From DASYLJ01 sp964432595 (GTDB lineage Bacteria; Desulfobacterota; Binatia; DP-6): a DNA stretch of 6,612 bases. Positions within the stretch are counted from its first letter, which is position 1. The number at the start of each line of letters is the position of its first letter. This document shows positions 1 to 5,663 of this stretch, in pieces. Made by a program: the position numbers and the translations under genes. Location of the stretch: assembly GCA_964432595.1 (NCBI GenBank), contig CAYSOF010000051.1:1-6612 (forward strand), given 5' to 3'. The notes below the pieces were generated by a model. It was given only the letters and a program-made list of their open reading frames with translations, searched no databases and was not told where the DNA came from.

Positions 1-526
1 TCAGGTCCTCCAGGTCGGCGCGGGTCTGCGCGTCGACCGAGGCGAACGGCTCGTCCATCAGCAGCAGGCGCGGTCGGTAGGCGATGGCGCGGGCGAGCGC
101 GACGCGCTGCTGCATGCCGCCCGACAGCTGCCACGGATGCTTGCGGGCGGCGGCCGAGAGGCCGACCGCCTCGAGCGCGTCGTCGGCGCGGCGCTCCCGC
201 TCGGCCCGTGGCACGGTGTCCAGGAGCGGGAGCAGGACGTTGTCGCGCACGCGCAGCCAGGGCATCAGCGACCGGCTGTAATCCTGGAAGACCACTGCCA
301 GGCCGGGAGGCGGTCCGGCGACGGGCTCCCCGCCGATCGTCACGGTCCCGCCGGTCGGCGCCAGCAGGCCCGCCAGGCAGCGCAGCAGCGTCGACTTCCC
401 GGCGCCGGAGGGCCCCACGATGCACACCACCGCCTGCTCGGCCACCGTGAACGACACGTCGCGCAGGACCGGCACGGACCGGCCGTCGACGACGTAGTCC
501 TTCGACAGGCCGACGGCTTCGATCAC
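1..526 (-). CDS. ABC transporter ATP-binding protein, nitrate/sulfonate/taurine type (3' end cut by window)
   Basis: Cytoplasmic ATPase subunit that powers the importer encoded by the three genes upstream of it. The visible 175 residues start at a GTG (526-524) and carry Walker A GPSGAGKST (residues 38-46), a Q-loop with FQDYSRSLMPW (Q81), the ABC signature LSGGMQQR (134-141), Walker B RLLLMDEPF (153-161) and the D-loop ASVD (162-165). The switch histidine and the C-terminal part lie beyond position 1. The short N-terminus and the Q-loop/PW motif fit the SsuB/TauB branch rather than sugar or peptide importers. The start overlaps the permease stop as GTGA, so translation is probably coupled and no separate promoter is expected. 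Membership of an Ssu/Tau-type importer is secure; the substrate is not known. Confidence 0.95.
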   Translation of the reverse strand, partial: MIEAVGLSKDYVVDGRSVPVLRDVSFTVAEQAVVCIVGPSGAGKSTLLRCLAGLLAPTGGTVTIGGEPVAGPPPGLAVVFQDYSRSLMPWLRVRDNVLLPLLDTVPRAERERRADDALEAVGLSAAARKHPWQLSGGMQQRVALARAIAYRPRLLLMDEPFASVDAQTRADLEDL

Positions 527-1293
527 CGGCTCACCGTCCTCTCGCTCGCATGCCAGCGCAACACGCGTCGCTCGATCAGCGCGAAGAGTCCGTTGACGCC
601 GTAGCCGAGCAGGCCGAGCAGGATCATGCCCGCCCACATCCCGGCGATGTCGTAGGTCCGCTGGGCCTGCAGGATGAAGTAGCCGATGCCGTTGGAGGCG
701 GCGACGAGCTCGCTGCCGACCATGGCGACGACGGCCACCGCGATGCTCGTGCGGATCCCCGCGACGATCTGCGGGCTGGCGGCGGGCAGCACGACCGCGC
801 GCACGACCCGGCGGCGCGTCAGGCGGAATACGGCGGCGACGTCCAGCAGCGTCGGGTGGGCGCCGCGCACCCCGTCGATCGTGTTCAGCAGCGTCGGCCA
901 TGTCGCGGCGAAGGCGATCACCACGACCTTCTCGAGCGTGCCGGTCCCGAGCAGGACGACCGCGAGCGGCAGCAGCGCGATGATCGGCGTCGCGCGCATC
1001 AGCTGCAGCAGCGGGTCGCACGCGGCGAAGGCGCGTGGCCGCAGCCCGAGCACGGTGCCGATCACGACGCCGGCCCCGACGCCGAGGACGAGGCCGACGG
1101 CGAAGCGCAGCAGGCTCGGCGCCACGTCGGTGGGCACGCGGTCGAAGATCCACAGCTGGTGGAACGCGTCGAGGATCGTCGACAGCGGCGGGAAGTACAG
1201 CGAGGTGCTGTGCTCGGTGGCCAGCCACCATGCCGCGACCAGCAGCGTCGGCAGCCACAGCGCCTCGATGAGGCGCAGCGATCGGCGCGTCAT
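523..1293 (-). CDS. ABC transporter permease 2 (SsuC/TauC-like, binding-protein-dependent transport inner membrane component)
   Basis: Inner-membrane subunit of the importer, 256 residues, a usual length for SsuC-type permeases with about six membrane segments. Hydrophobic stretches lie near residues 10-25, 62-85, 104-116, 122-136, 182-200 and 218-240. The ATPase-contact loop (EAA loop) starts near D151 and ends at VVLPAASP (167-174). The motif RATPIIALLPL (100-110) is typical of the family. The ATG at 1293-1291 was chosen because it overlaps the previous stop as ATGA and gives the normal family N-terminus; the reading frame stays open far upstream, but that part is only antisense-like, arginine/proline-rich sequence from another frame. 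The usual glycine of the EAA loop is R157 here. It differs clearly from permease 1, so the two probably form a heterodimer. Confidence 0.94.
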   Translation of the reverse strand: MTRRSLRLIEALWLPTLLVAAWWLATEHSTSLYFPPLSTILDAFHQLWIFDRVPTDVAPSLLRFAVGLVLGVGAGVVIGTVLGLRPRAFAACDPLLQLMRATPIIALLPLAVVLLGTGTLEKVVVIAFAATWPTLLNTIDGVRGAHPTLLDVAAVFRLTRRRVVRAVVLPAASPQIVAGIRTSIAVAVVAMVGSELVAASNGIGYFILQAQRTYDIAGMWAGMILLGLLGYGVNGLFALIERRVLRWHASERTVSR

Positions 1294-2099
1294 CGCGGCC
1301 CGTCCAGGCGGCGGCTCGGATGCCAGCCGCCGATCCGGCGCTCGACCCGATCGAACGCGAGCGTGACGGCCAGGCCCAGCAGCGCCGCGATGATCGTGTA
1401 CGCGTACACGTCGGTCACGGCGGCCCCGGCCTGGGCGCGGGCCAGCTGCGCGCCGAGGCCGGGCACGCCGAGCAGCAGTTCCGCGCCGATCGCCAGCAGC
1501 ATGCCCGTCGTCGCCGCGATGCGCAGCCCGGTTCCGAGGAAGGGGAGGCTGCTCGGCAGCACCACGCCGACGATCCTGCGGTGCCGCCCGAGCCGGTAGG
1601 AGCGCGCGGTCTCGAGCATCAGCGGGTCGACGTCGCGGACGCCCTCCACGGTGTGGACGAGCAACGGCCAGCAGCAGGCGGGGATCACCAGCAGCAGCTC
1701 GGCGTTGCGGTCGGTGTTGAACAGGATCGCCGCCAGCGGGATGTAGGCCAACGGCGGCACCGTGCGCAGGAACTCGACCGGGAAGAGCGTGCTGCCGCGC
1801 CAGAACCGGCTGAGGCCGAGCGTGATGCCGAGCGGGACGGCGATCGCGATCGCGGCGGCCAGCGAGATGCCCCAGCCGAGCAGCGTCTGCCCGATCGCGA
1901 CCCACGTGTCGGTCGTCCCCAGCAACGCGACCAGCCGCTCGAGCGTCGCCAGCGGCGCGGGCAGCGCCGACTCGCTCACCACGTCCGCCAGGCGCGCCGC
2001 CTGCCACAGCGCGAGCGGGCTGAGCAGGACGAGCGCCGCCGGCACCGTTCTGCGCAGGGACCGGCCGAGCGTGCCGGCCGTGGCGACGGCCGTGCTCAC
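1290..2099 (-). CDS. ABC transporter permease 1 (SsuC/TauC-like)
   Basis: First of the two membrane subunits, 269 residues. Hydrophobic stretches are seen near residues 20-38, 67-95, 113-128, 135-150, 193-212 and 232-250. The family motif FLRTVPPLAYIPLAAILF lies at 110-127, and the EAA loop begins at E163 and ends at VVLPSSLP (179-186). The GTG start (2099-2097) overlaps the stop of the substrate-binding protein gene as GTGA. As in permease 2, the conserved loop glycine (ARSYG in SsuC, from memory) is an arginine here, R169. Two different permeases with one ATPase are less common in this family than a single homodimeric permease. I infer a heterodimer from the tandem arrangement and coupling. 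Confidence 0.94.
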   Translation of the reverse strand: MSTAVATAGTLGRSLRRTVPAALVLLSPLALWQAARLADVVSESALPAPLATLERLVALLGTTDTWVAIGQTLLGWGISLAAAIAIAVPLGITLGLSRFWRGSTLFPVEFLRTVPPLAYIPLAAILFNTDRNAELLLVIPACCWPLLVHTVEGVRDVDPLMLETARSYRLGRHRRIVGVVLPSSLPFLGTGLRIAATTGMLLAIGAELLLGVPGLGAQLARAQAGAAVTDVYAYTIIAALLGLAVTLAFDRVERRIGGWHPSRRLDGPR

Positions 2100-3109
2100 G
2101 GCAGCAGCACCTCGTCGGCCGGGACGGGCTTGGGGATCATCTTCCACTCGGTCAGGAACTCGCTCAGGCGATCCACGCCGGCGGGCGTGACCTGGGCGTC
2201 GAGGGTGGGGAAGCGCATCTGCCGCGCCAGCTCCTCCGGCGTGCCGAGCTTCTCGGAGACCACCTGGCGCAGCTCGTCCTCGTGGCCGCTGGCGTAGGTC
2301 ATCGACTCGTCCAGCGCGCGTCGGAAGCGCTCGATGACCTGCGGGTTGCGCGCGGCGTAGTCCTTCGTGGTCTGGATGACGACCCGGGGCGCGCCCTTGA
2401 GCACGTCGGCGAGCGGATCGCCAAGGGAGGTGTCGAACTTGCCGGACGCGGCGAGCTGTGCGGCGACGGGATCGGCGGCTAGTGCGCCGTCGATCCGGCC
2501 CGAGCTGACGGCGTCGCCCATGGCGGTGAACGGGATCTCGATCACCTGGACCTTCGACGGGTCGCCGCCGGCGCGGCGGACGGCCTCGAGGACGCCGAAC
2601 TCCGACGCGGTGCGCAGGCCGTTGACGCCGATCTTCTTGCCCTCGAGGTCCTTGAAGGACCGGATCTCGCTGCCGGGCTTGACGATGAAGATCGCGCCCG
2701 CGGGCTTGCCGGAGGGGCTGCCGTACTGGGTCAGGCCGCCGACGATGCGCAGCGGCAGGCCCTTCTGGGCGGCGGCGATGACGCCCAGGGGCGGATAGGC
2801 GTTGAGGTCGACCTGGTGCTTGACGAGACTCGGGATGATCGTCGCGGCGGCCGGCTGCTCGACGGCCTCGACGTCCAAACCCTGCCGGCGGAAGAAGCCC
2901 TTCTCGATGCCGAGCAGCAGAGGCGCGGAGTCCGAGAGCAGCGGGTAGCCGACCTTCACGGCCGTCGCGCCCGACGCCGTCGTGGCGCTCGAGGCGGTCC
3001 CGTCGTCCGACGAGCCGCACGCGCCCAGCGCGAGCGCGGCGATCACTGCGCCCGCCACTCCGATGCGGCGCCACGACGCGCTTCTACGTCCGACTCGGCG
3101 ATGCCCCAT
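2096..3109 (-). CDS. ABC transporter substrate-binding lipoprotein, NMT1/SsuA-like
   Basis: Extracytoplasmic receptor of the importer, 337 residues. The N-terminus is a lipoprotein signal: an arginine-rich start (residues 3-15), a hydrophobic core (16-29) and the lipobox L28-G29-A30-C31, followed by a serine/threonine/alanine-rich linker to about residue 50. The mature part has the family layout: VKVGYPLLSDSAPLLLGIEKGFF (split as 51-60 and 61-73), IIPSLVKHQVDLNAY, KDLEGKKIGVNG, and the hinge-region RIDGALAADPVAAQL. The ATG at 3109 is preferred over one 42 bases upstream because GGGGAG lies 5 bases before it. First gene of the operon; overlaps permease 1 by four bases. The family imports nitrate, sulfonates, taurine, thiamine precursors, riboflavin or aromatic acids, and the sequence alone does not say which. 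Confidence 0.94.
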   Translation of the reverse strand: MGHRRVGRRSASWRRIGVAGAVIAALALGACGSSDDGTASSATTASGATAVKVGYPLLSDSAPLLLGIEKGFFRRQGLDVEAVEQPAAATIIPSLVKHQVDLNAYPPLGVIAAAQKGLPLRIVGGLTQYGSPSGKPAGAIFIVKPGSEIRSFKDLEGKKIGVNGLRTASEFGVLEAVRRAGGDPSKVQVIEIPFTAMGDAVSSGRIDGALAADPVAAQLAASGKFDTSLGDPLADVLKGAPRVVIQTTKDYAARNPQVIERFRRALDESMTYASGHEDELRQVVSEKLGTPEELARQMRFPTLDAQVTPAGVDRLSEFLTEWKMIPKPVPADEVLLP

Positions 3110-3114
3110 CTGCA

Positions 3115-3120
3115 CTCCCC
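3115..3120 (-). promoter_or_regulatory. Ribosome-binding site of the substrate-binding protein gene
   Basis: GGGGAG on the minus strand, 5 bases before the ATG at 3109. It decides between this start and the in-frame ATG at 3151, which has no comparable site. Confidence 0.75.
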
Positions 3121-3162
3121 TCGTATTGCGGTCGGGCGGCCGTCCGGCCACCCTTGCCGGCA

Positions 3163-3191
3163 GTTATATCAGGCAAAAGTGTCTGACACTC
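3163..3191 (-). promoter_or_regulatory. Candidate promoter of the importer operon
   Basis: On the minus strand TATAAC (3168-3163) matches the -10 consensus at five of six bases. No good TTGACA stands 16-18 bases upstream; that place is taken by the palindrome at 3172-3196, which would cover the -35 region. Transcription would start near 3156 and give a leader of about 45 bases. The leader can fold a small GC hairpin (3136-3151, stem GTGGCC/GGCCGC read on the minus strand, loop of four). A weak -35 with an overlapping operator fits a regulated promoter, but this is inference. Confidence 0.5.
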
Positions 3192-3196
3192 TTGCC
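3172..3196. promoter_or_regulatory. 25-bp near-perfect palindrome in a divergent promoter region, probable operator
   Basis: The arms GGCAAAAGTGTC and GACACTCTTGCC flank T3184; 11 of 12 positions pair, the one mismatch being A3177/C3191. The core AGTGTC-T-GACACT is a perfect 13-bp dyad. An odd-centred TGTCnGACA core resembles operators of FadR-subfamily GntR regulators (TTGTCnGACAA, from memory); TetR-type binding is also possible. It overlaps the presumed -35 region of the importer operon and ends 30 bases before the dehydrogenase start at 3227, so one bound protein could affect both directions. No regulator gene lies in the window. Confidence 0.7.
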
Positions 3197-3226
3197 GACA
3201 CGATGGATCTCCGCGAGAATGCGCCC

Positions 3227-4153
3227 ATGACGCCGACCGTCTCGATCGTCGCGCCCGGCGCCATGGGCGCCGCCATCGGCGCCCGCATGCGCCGCCACGG
3301 CGCCGCCGTCGGCACCTCGCTGCTGGGCCGCAGCGCGCACAGCGCGCGGCGCGCCGCCGAGGCGGGGCTGGTCGATCGACCGGACGACGAGCTCGTGGAC
3401 GCCGACGTCCTGATGTCGATCGTCCCGCCCGGCGAGGCGGTGGCGCTGGCCGAGCGGCTCGCGCCGGCGCTGCGCGACGCCGCGCGCAAGCCGCTCTACG
3501 TCGACTGCAACGCAGTGGCGCCGGCGACGGTGCAGCGGATCGCCGCGTTGATCGAGGCCACGGGCACGCCGTTCGCCGACGCGAGCATCATCGGCCCGCC
3601 CCCGGCGGGCGACGACGACGGGCCGACGCTCTACGTCGCGGGCGGGCCGGCACCCAGGCTCGTCGAGCTCGAGCGCTACGGCGCCGCGGTCCGCGTGCTT
3701 GACGGGCCGGTCGGGGCGGCTTCGGCGTTGAAGATGACCTACGCGGGGATGACCAAGGGCCTCATCGCTCTCGGCGCCGCGATGGTTCTGGCCGCCCGCG
3801 GGGCCGGCGCCGACGCGGCGCTGGTGGAGGAGCTCGCGGCGTCACAGCCGGTGCTGCTGGCCTGGCTGGCGGCGGCCATGCCCCACGTGGGCACCCGCGC
3901 GTACCGCTGGGATCGCGAGCTGGATGAGGTCGCCGCGTTCCTCGGCGACCTTCCGGAGGCCGGCATGCCCGCGGCCGCGGCGCGCCTCTTCGCCCGGCTG
4001 GCCCAGGAGCCGGCGGAGCTCGAGATCGTGGAGGCGGCGCTGCGGCGCGGGCTGTCGCGTCAGTCTGCGAGCACTCGCTCCAGCGCGGCCGGGTCGAACC
4101 ACTCGCACCATGTCGCGACGCGTCCGTCGCGGACCTCGAAGCGGCCCACGTAG
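3227..4153 (+). CDS. NAD(P)-dependent dehydrogenase with DUF1932 C-terminal domain (6-phosphogluconate/3-hydroxyisobutyrate dehydrogenase-like)
   Basis: Cytoplasmic oxidoreductase of the beta-hydroxyacid dehydrogenase superfamily, 308 residues. The N-terminal Rossmann fold shows the DUF1932-type nucleotide loop VSIVAPGAMGAAIG (5-18), where the first family glycine is alanine. The substrate-loop motif DCNAVAP lies at 93-99, and the helix SALKMTYAGMTKG at 166-178 places the expected catalytic lysine at K169. The all-alpha C-terminal domain follows to about 277. The ATG at 3227 gives the normal family N-terminus; an in-frame ATG at 3203 would add MDLRENAP and sits only 7 bases past the palindrome. 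Neither start has a strong ribosome-binding site. The last 31 residues are read antisense to the 3' end of the next gene, are serine/arginine-rich and do not look like family sequence. Divergent from the importer, so it may act on the imported compound; the substrate is unknown. Confidence 0.88.
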   Translation: MTPTVSIVAPGAMGAAIGARMRRHGAAVGTSLLGRSAHSARRAAEAGLVDRPDDELVDADVLMSIVPPGEAVALAERLAPALRDAARKPLYVDCNAVAPATVQRIAALIEATGTPFADASIIGPPPAGDDDGPTLYVAGGPAPRLVELERYGAAVRVLDGPVGAASALKMTYAGMTKGLIALGAAMVLAARGAGADAALVEELAASQPVLLAWLAAAMPHVGTRAYRWDRELDEVAAFLGDLPEAGMPAAAARLFARLAQEPAELEIVEAALRRGLSRQSASTRSSAAGSNHSHHVATRPSRTSKRPT

Positions 4154-4461
4154 CGCTGGTCGTAGGGCGTCCCGGCGTGGGTGCGGGCACTCGCCGCATA
4201 GCGGGCGAAGACGAGGCCCGGCGCCGCGGCAGCGGCGATCTCGTCAACGCGCATCGTCCAGCTGGCGTACAAGCCGCGCGCCGGGTCGAGCGCATCCGCG
4301 AGCGCCGCGCGCACCGCCTCCGCGCCTTCGAGGCACACGGGTCCGCCGGGCGCGAACGGCAGCTCCAGGGTCGCGTCGTCGTGCAGGAGCGCGACCATCC
4401 CGTCCACGTCGCGCCGGTCCTCGCGCGCCAGCAGCTCGGCGACGACGTCCGTGCAAGCCAT
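4060..4461 (-). CDS. SnoaL/NTF2-fold protein (nuclear transport factor 2-like)
   Basis: Small soluble alpha+beta cone-fold protein of 133 residues, the usual length for SnoaL-like domains. Typical features are an N-terminal helix ending in DVDGMVALLHDDATLELPF (19-37), GAEAVRAAL (47-55), and the closing strands RYVGRFEVRDGRVATWCEWFDP (starting near 103), which match the common family ending. The ATG at 4461 was chosen because it lies one base after the stop of the upstream small ORF; 16 more residues could be added from an upstream in-frame ATG but would overlap that ORF. Members include ketosteroid isomerase-like enzymes, polyketide cyclases and proteins of unknown role. I cannot assign catalytic residues, so the activity is open. 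Its 3' end overlaps the convergent dehydrogenase gene by 94 bases. Confidence 0.88.
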   Translation of the reverse strand: MACTDVVAELLAREDRRDVDGMVALLHDDATLELPFAPGGPVCLEGAEAVRAALADALDPARGLYASWTMRVDEIAAAAAPGLVFARYAASARTHAGTPYDQRYVGRFEVRDGRVATWCEWFDPAALERVLAD

Positions 4462-4462
4462 C

Positions 4463-4648
4463 TCAGCGCACCGCGTCGGTCGCAGGGATTGCGGTGGAGC
4501 GCGCGGCACCGTCCGGAGGGCCCACGGTCAGCACGGCCTCGTCGTGCTGCCGTGCGTCATCGGCGCTCGGCAAGTGGTCGTGGAAGAAGTGGCGCAGCGT
4601 GAGCGACGCGGGGCCATCGGCGCGGCCAGTGGGCAGCAGGGCTCGCAT
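4463..4648 (-). CDS. Small protein of 61 residues, unrecognised; possibly a remnant of an MDR alcohol dehydrogenase N-terminus
   Basis: The ATG at 4648 is preceded by AGAGGAG with an 8-base spacer, the best ribosome-binding site in the window. The stop lies one base before the SnoaL-type start, so the two are probably co-translated. Codons are G/C-rich at the third position, as in the certain genes. The protein starts MRALLPTGRADGPASLTLR and then continues with a histidine-rich segment HFFHDHLPSADDARQHDEAVLTV; there is no signal peptide or membrane segment. The first 19 residues and DEAVLTV resemble the start of zinc/quinone-type medium-chain dehydrogenases (MRAL...GP..L.L...P...DEAL..V). That could mean a truncated copy whose start signals survive, or chance. 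I know no family of this length with this sequence. Confidence 0.6.
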   Translation of the reverse strand: MRALLPTGRADGPASLTLRHFFHDHLPSADDARQHDEAVLTVGPPDGAARSTAIPATDAVR

Positions 4649-4656
4649 AGTAGATG

Positions 4657-4662
4657 CTCCTC
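4657..4662 (-). promoter_or_regulatory. Strong ribosome-binding site of the 61-residue ORF
   Basis: GAGGAG (within AGAGGAG, 4663-4657) on the minus strand, 8 bases before the ATG at 4648. It is the main reason to accept the small ORF and its start. Confidence 0.7.
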
Positions 4663-4663
4663 T

Positions 4664-5036
4664 CGCATGAAATGGGTGTTGAACTACCGGTTCGTCAGGC
4701 GACGCTAGCAAACTCGGCTGTCTTGCTACCGTTTTTGCGCGATGCCGCACCATGGGCGACCCGCGGGGACCAGGTATTCGCTGAGCTGTTCGCCGACGGC
4801 CGCTTGCTCTTGGCCGCCGGCCTCCCGCTCTACGGCGCGGTCGCGCGCGGCGCTCGAGCGGCGTGCCCGCCCGGCTCGCAAGCTGCTCGGCGCGGCCGCG
4901 CGTCGCGCGCCATGGGCTGGGCGGCCTGCGCGACGATGTGGGAACGACCTCGCAAGCGAGAGTTCGCAGGATCAATCGCTGCTCTGCCAGCACCCACCCG
5001 TAGCATCGACTGCCTTCATGTTCGTTCAAGCAACAC
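4664..5036. other. Stretch without a convincing gene between the minus-strand pair and the pentapeptide gene
   Basis: About 370 bases separating two divergent units. A plus-strand frame is open from 4654 to 5142. Its middle (about 4741-4850, reading DAAPWATRGDQVFAELFADG and on) has coding-like codon use, but the start overlaps the ribosome-binding site of the opposite gene and the end runs through the start of the pentapeptide gene, so I do not call it. A hairpin with stems GAAC/GTTC and CTCGC/GCGAG and an AA loop lies at 4942-4965. Promoters for both flanking genes should be here, but I see no clear -35/-10 pair; TAGCAT at 5001-5006 is a weak -10 candidate for the plus strand. Confidence 0.5.
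4706..4728. repeat. Inverted repeat TAGCAA-N11-TTGCTA with flanking direct repeats CTACCG
   Basis: Arms at 4706-4711 and 4723-4728 pair perfectly. CTACCG occurs at 4684-4689 and again at 4726-4731, 42 bases apart, which is about four helical turns. Local base composition is less GC-rich than the surroundings. It lies about 60-80 bases upstream of the 61-residue ORF start, where a regulator site is plausible, but no promoter elements confirm it. Confidence 0.4.
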
Positions 5037-5663
5037 ATGGCTGACCGCCGATATGGCGAAGCCGCGCCGCCCACGGAGTCCGAGGTCCGCCACGCCGACT
5101 ACGACGGTCACGACCTATCGGGCATTGAGTACGAGCGCGTAGCGTTCGTCGATGTCGACTTCACCGACGCGACGGCGACCGCCGCGACGTTCGCCGAATG
5201 CACGTTCCGCGATTGCCGCTTCAACGGCGCGGCGCTGACCGACTCGGCGTTCGTCAATTGCACGCTCGTACGAGTCAACTTCTTCGACGCCACCTTCGTA
5301 CGCTGCAAGATGGTCGGCTCGATGTTCGACCGTTGCCGCTATGAACTGTTGCGCGTCGACGGTGGGGACTGGTCGCTGGTCGGGCTTCCGGGCGCAGCTC
5401 TGGGCAAGGCGTCGTTCACCGGCGTACGCATGTGCGAAGCCGACCTCACCGGCGCGCGGCTCGCCGGCGGGCGCCTGCGCCGGTGCGACCTCCGCGCGGC
5501 CTGGTGGCACAGCGCCAACCTCGAAGGTGCCGACCTCCGCGGCTCTGAGCTGTCATCCCTCGATCCGGACGCAGTCCAGCTGCGTGGAGCGATCATCGAT
5601 CCCGACCAGGCGATCACGATCGCGCAGGCGCTGAGGCTGGACGTGCGGGCCGACATCGACTGA
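5037..5663 (+). CDS. Pentapeptide-repeat protein of the Qnr/MfpA type
   Basis: Soluble right-handed beta-helix protein of 208 residues, close to Qnr (about 214-219) and MfpA (about 183). The central residue of each pentapeptide falls at 27+5n without a break from L27 to L172: mostly F, L, M, Y or W (F37, F42, F52, F57, F62, F72, F82, F87, F97, F127, L137 to L152, L162, L167), with small residues or cysteine two places before (A45, C55, C60, C75, C90, C100, A135, C150, A165). After P177 the segment VQLRGAIIDPDQAITIAQAL (180-199) matches the C-terminal dimerisation helix region of Qnr proteins (compare VDLQGVKLDSYQASLIMERL in QnrB, from memory). By my count 33 acidic and 23 basic residues make it acidic, as expected for a DNA mimic. 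Known relatives bind and protect DNA gyrase from quinolones; whether this one does is untested. No ribosome-binding site precedes the ATG, and an in-frame TAG at 5001 excludes a much longer start. Confidence 0.92.
   Translation: MADRRYGEAAPPTESEVRHADYDGHDLSGIEYERVAFVDVDFTDATATAATFAECTFRDCRFNGAALTDSAFVNCTLVRVNFFDATFVRCKMVGSMFDRCRYELLRVDGGDWSLVGLPGAALGKASFTGVRMCEADLTGARLAGGRLRRCDLRAAWWHSANLEGADLRGSELSSLDPDAVQLRGAIIDPDQAITIAQALRLDVRADID

Noticed and set aside
550..2297. Long plus-strand frames opposite the two permease genes
   Set aside because: They are antisense shadows in GC-rich DNA, rich in Arg, Gln, His and Asp without domain structure, while the minus strand has clear motifs.
1290..3074. 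Long minus-strand frame that appears to fuse upstream sequence to permease 1 (and a similar one, 523-2007, upstream of permease 2)
   Set aside because: The upstream parts are arginine/proline-rich shadow translations of the neighbouring gene in another frame. The real starts are the GTG at 2099 and the ATG at 1293, which overlap the preceding stops.
3110..3170. Metabolite riboswitch (for example thiamine-type) in the importer leader
   Set aside because: The predicted leader is only about 45 bases and lacks the conserved thiamine-riboswitch words; only a small GC hairpin is present.
2816..3226. Extension of the dehydrogenase frame upstream of 3203
   Set aside because: It runs antisense through the signal peptide region of the binding protein and the divergent promoter and adds no family-like sequence.
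4942..4990. tRNA-like piece around GAGTTCGCAGG
   Set aside because: The TTCG resemblance is isolated: no acceptor stem, anticodon arm or paired T-stem can be drawn.
4745..5074. Minus-strand upstream extension of the 61-residue ORF to a 203-codon frame
   Set aside because: The extension is low-complexity Arg/Pro/Ala sequence, and the strong ribosome-binding site marks the start at 4648.
4654..5142. Plus-strand 162-codon open frame
   Set aside because: The middle looks coding-like, but the start lies in the opposite gene's leader, there is no ribosome-binding site, and its end overlaps the pentapeptide gene in another frame. It could be a remnant, not a gene I can support.
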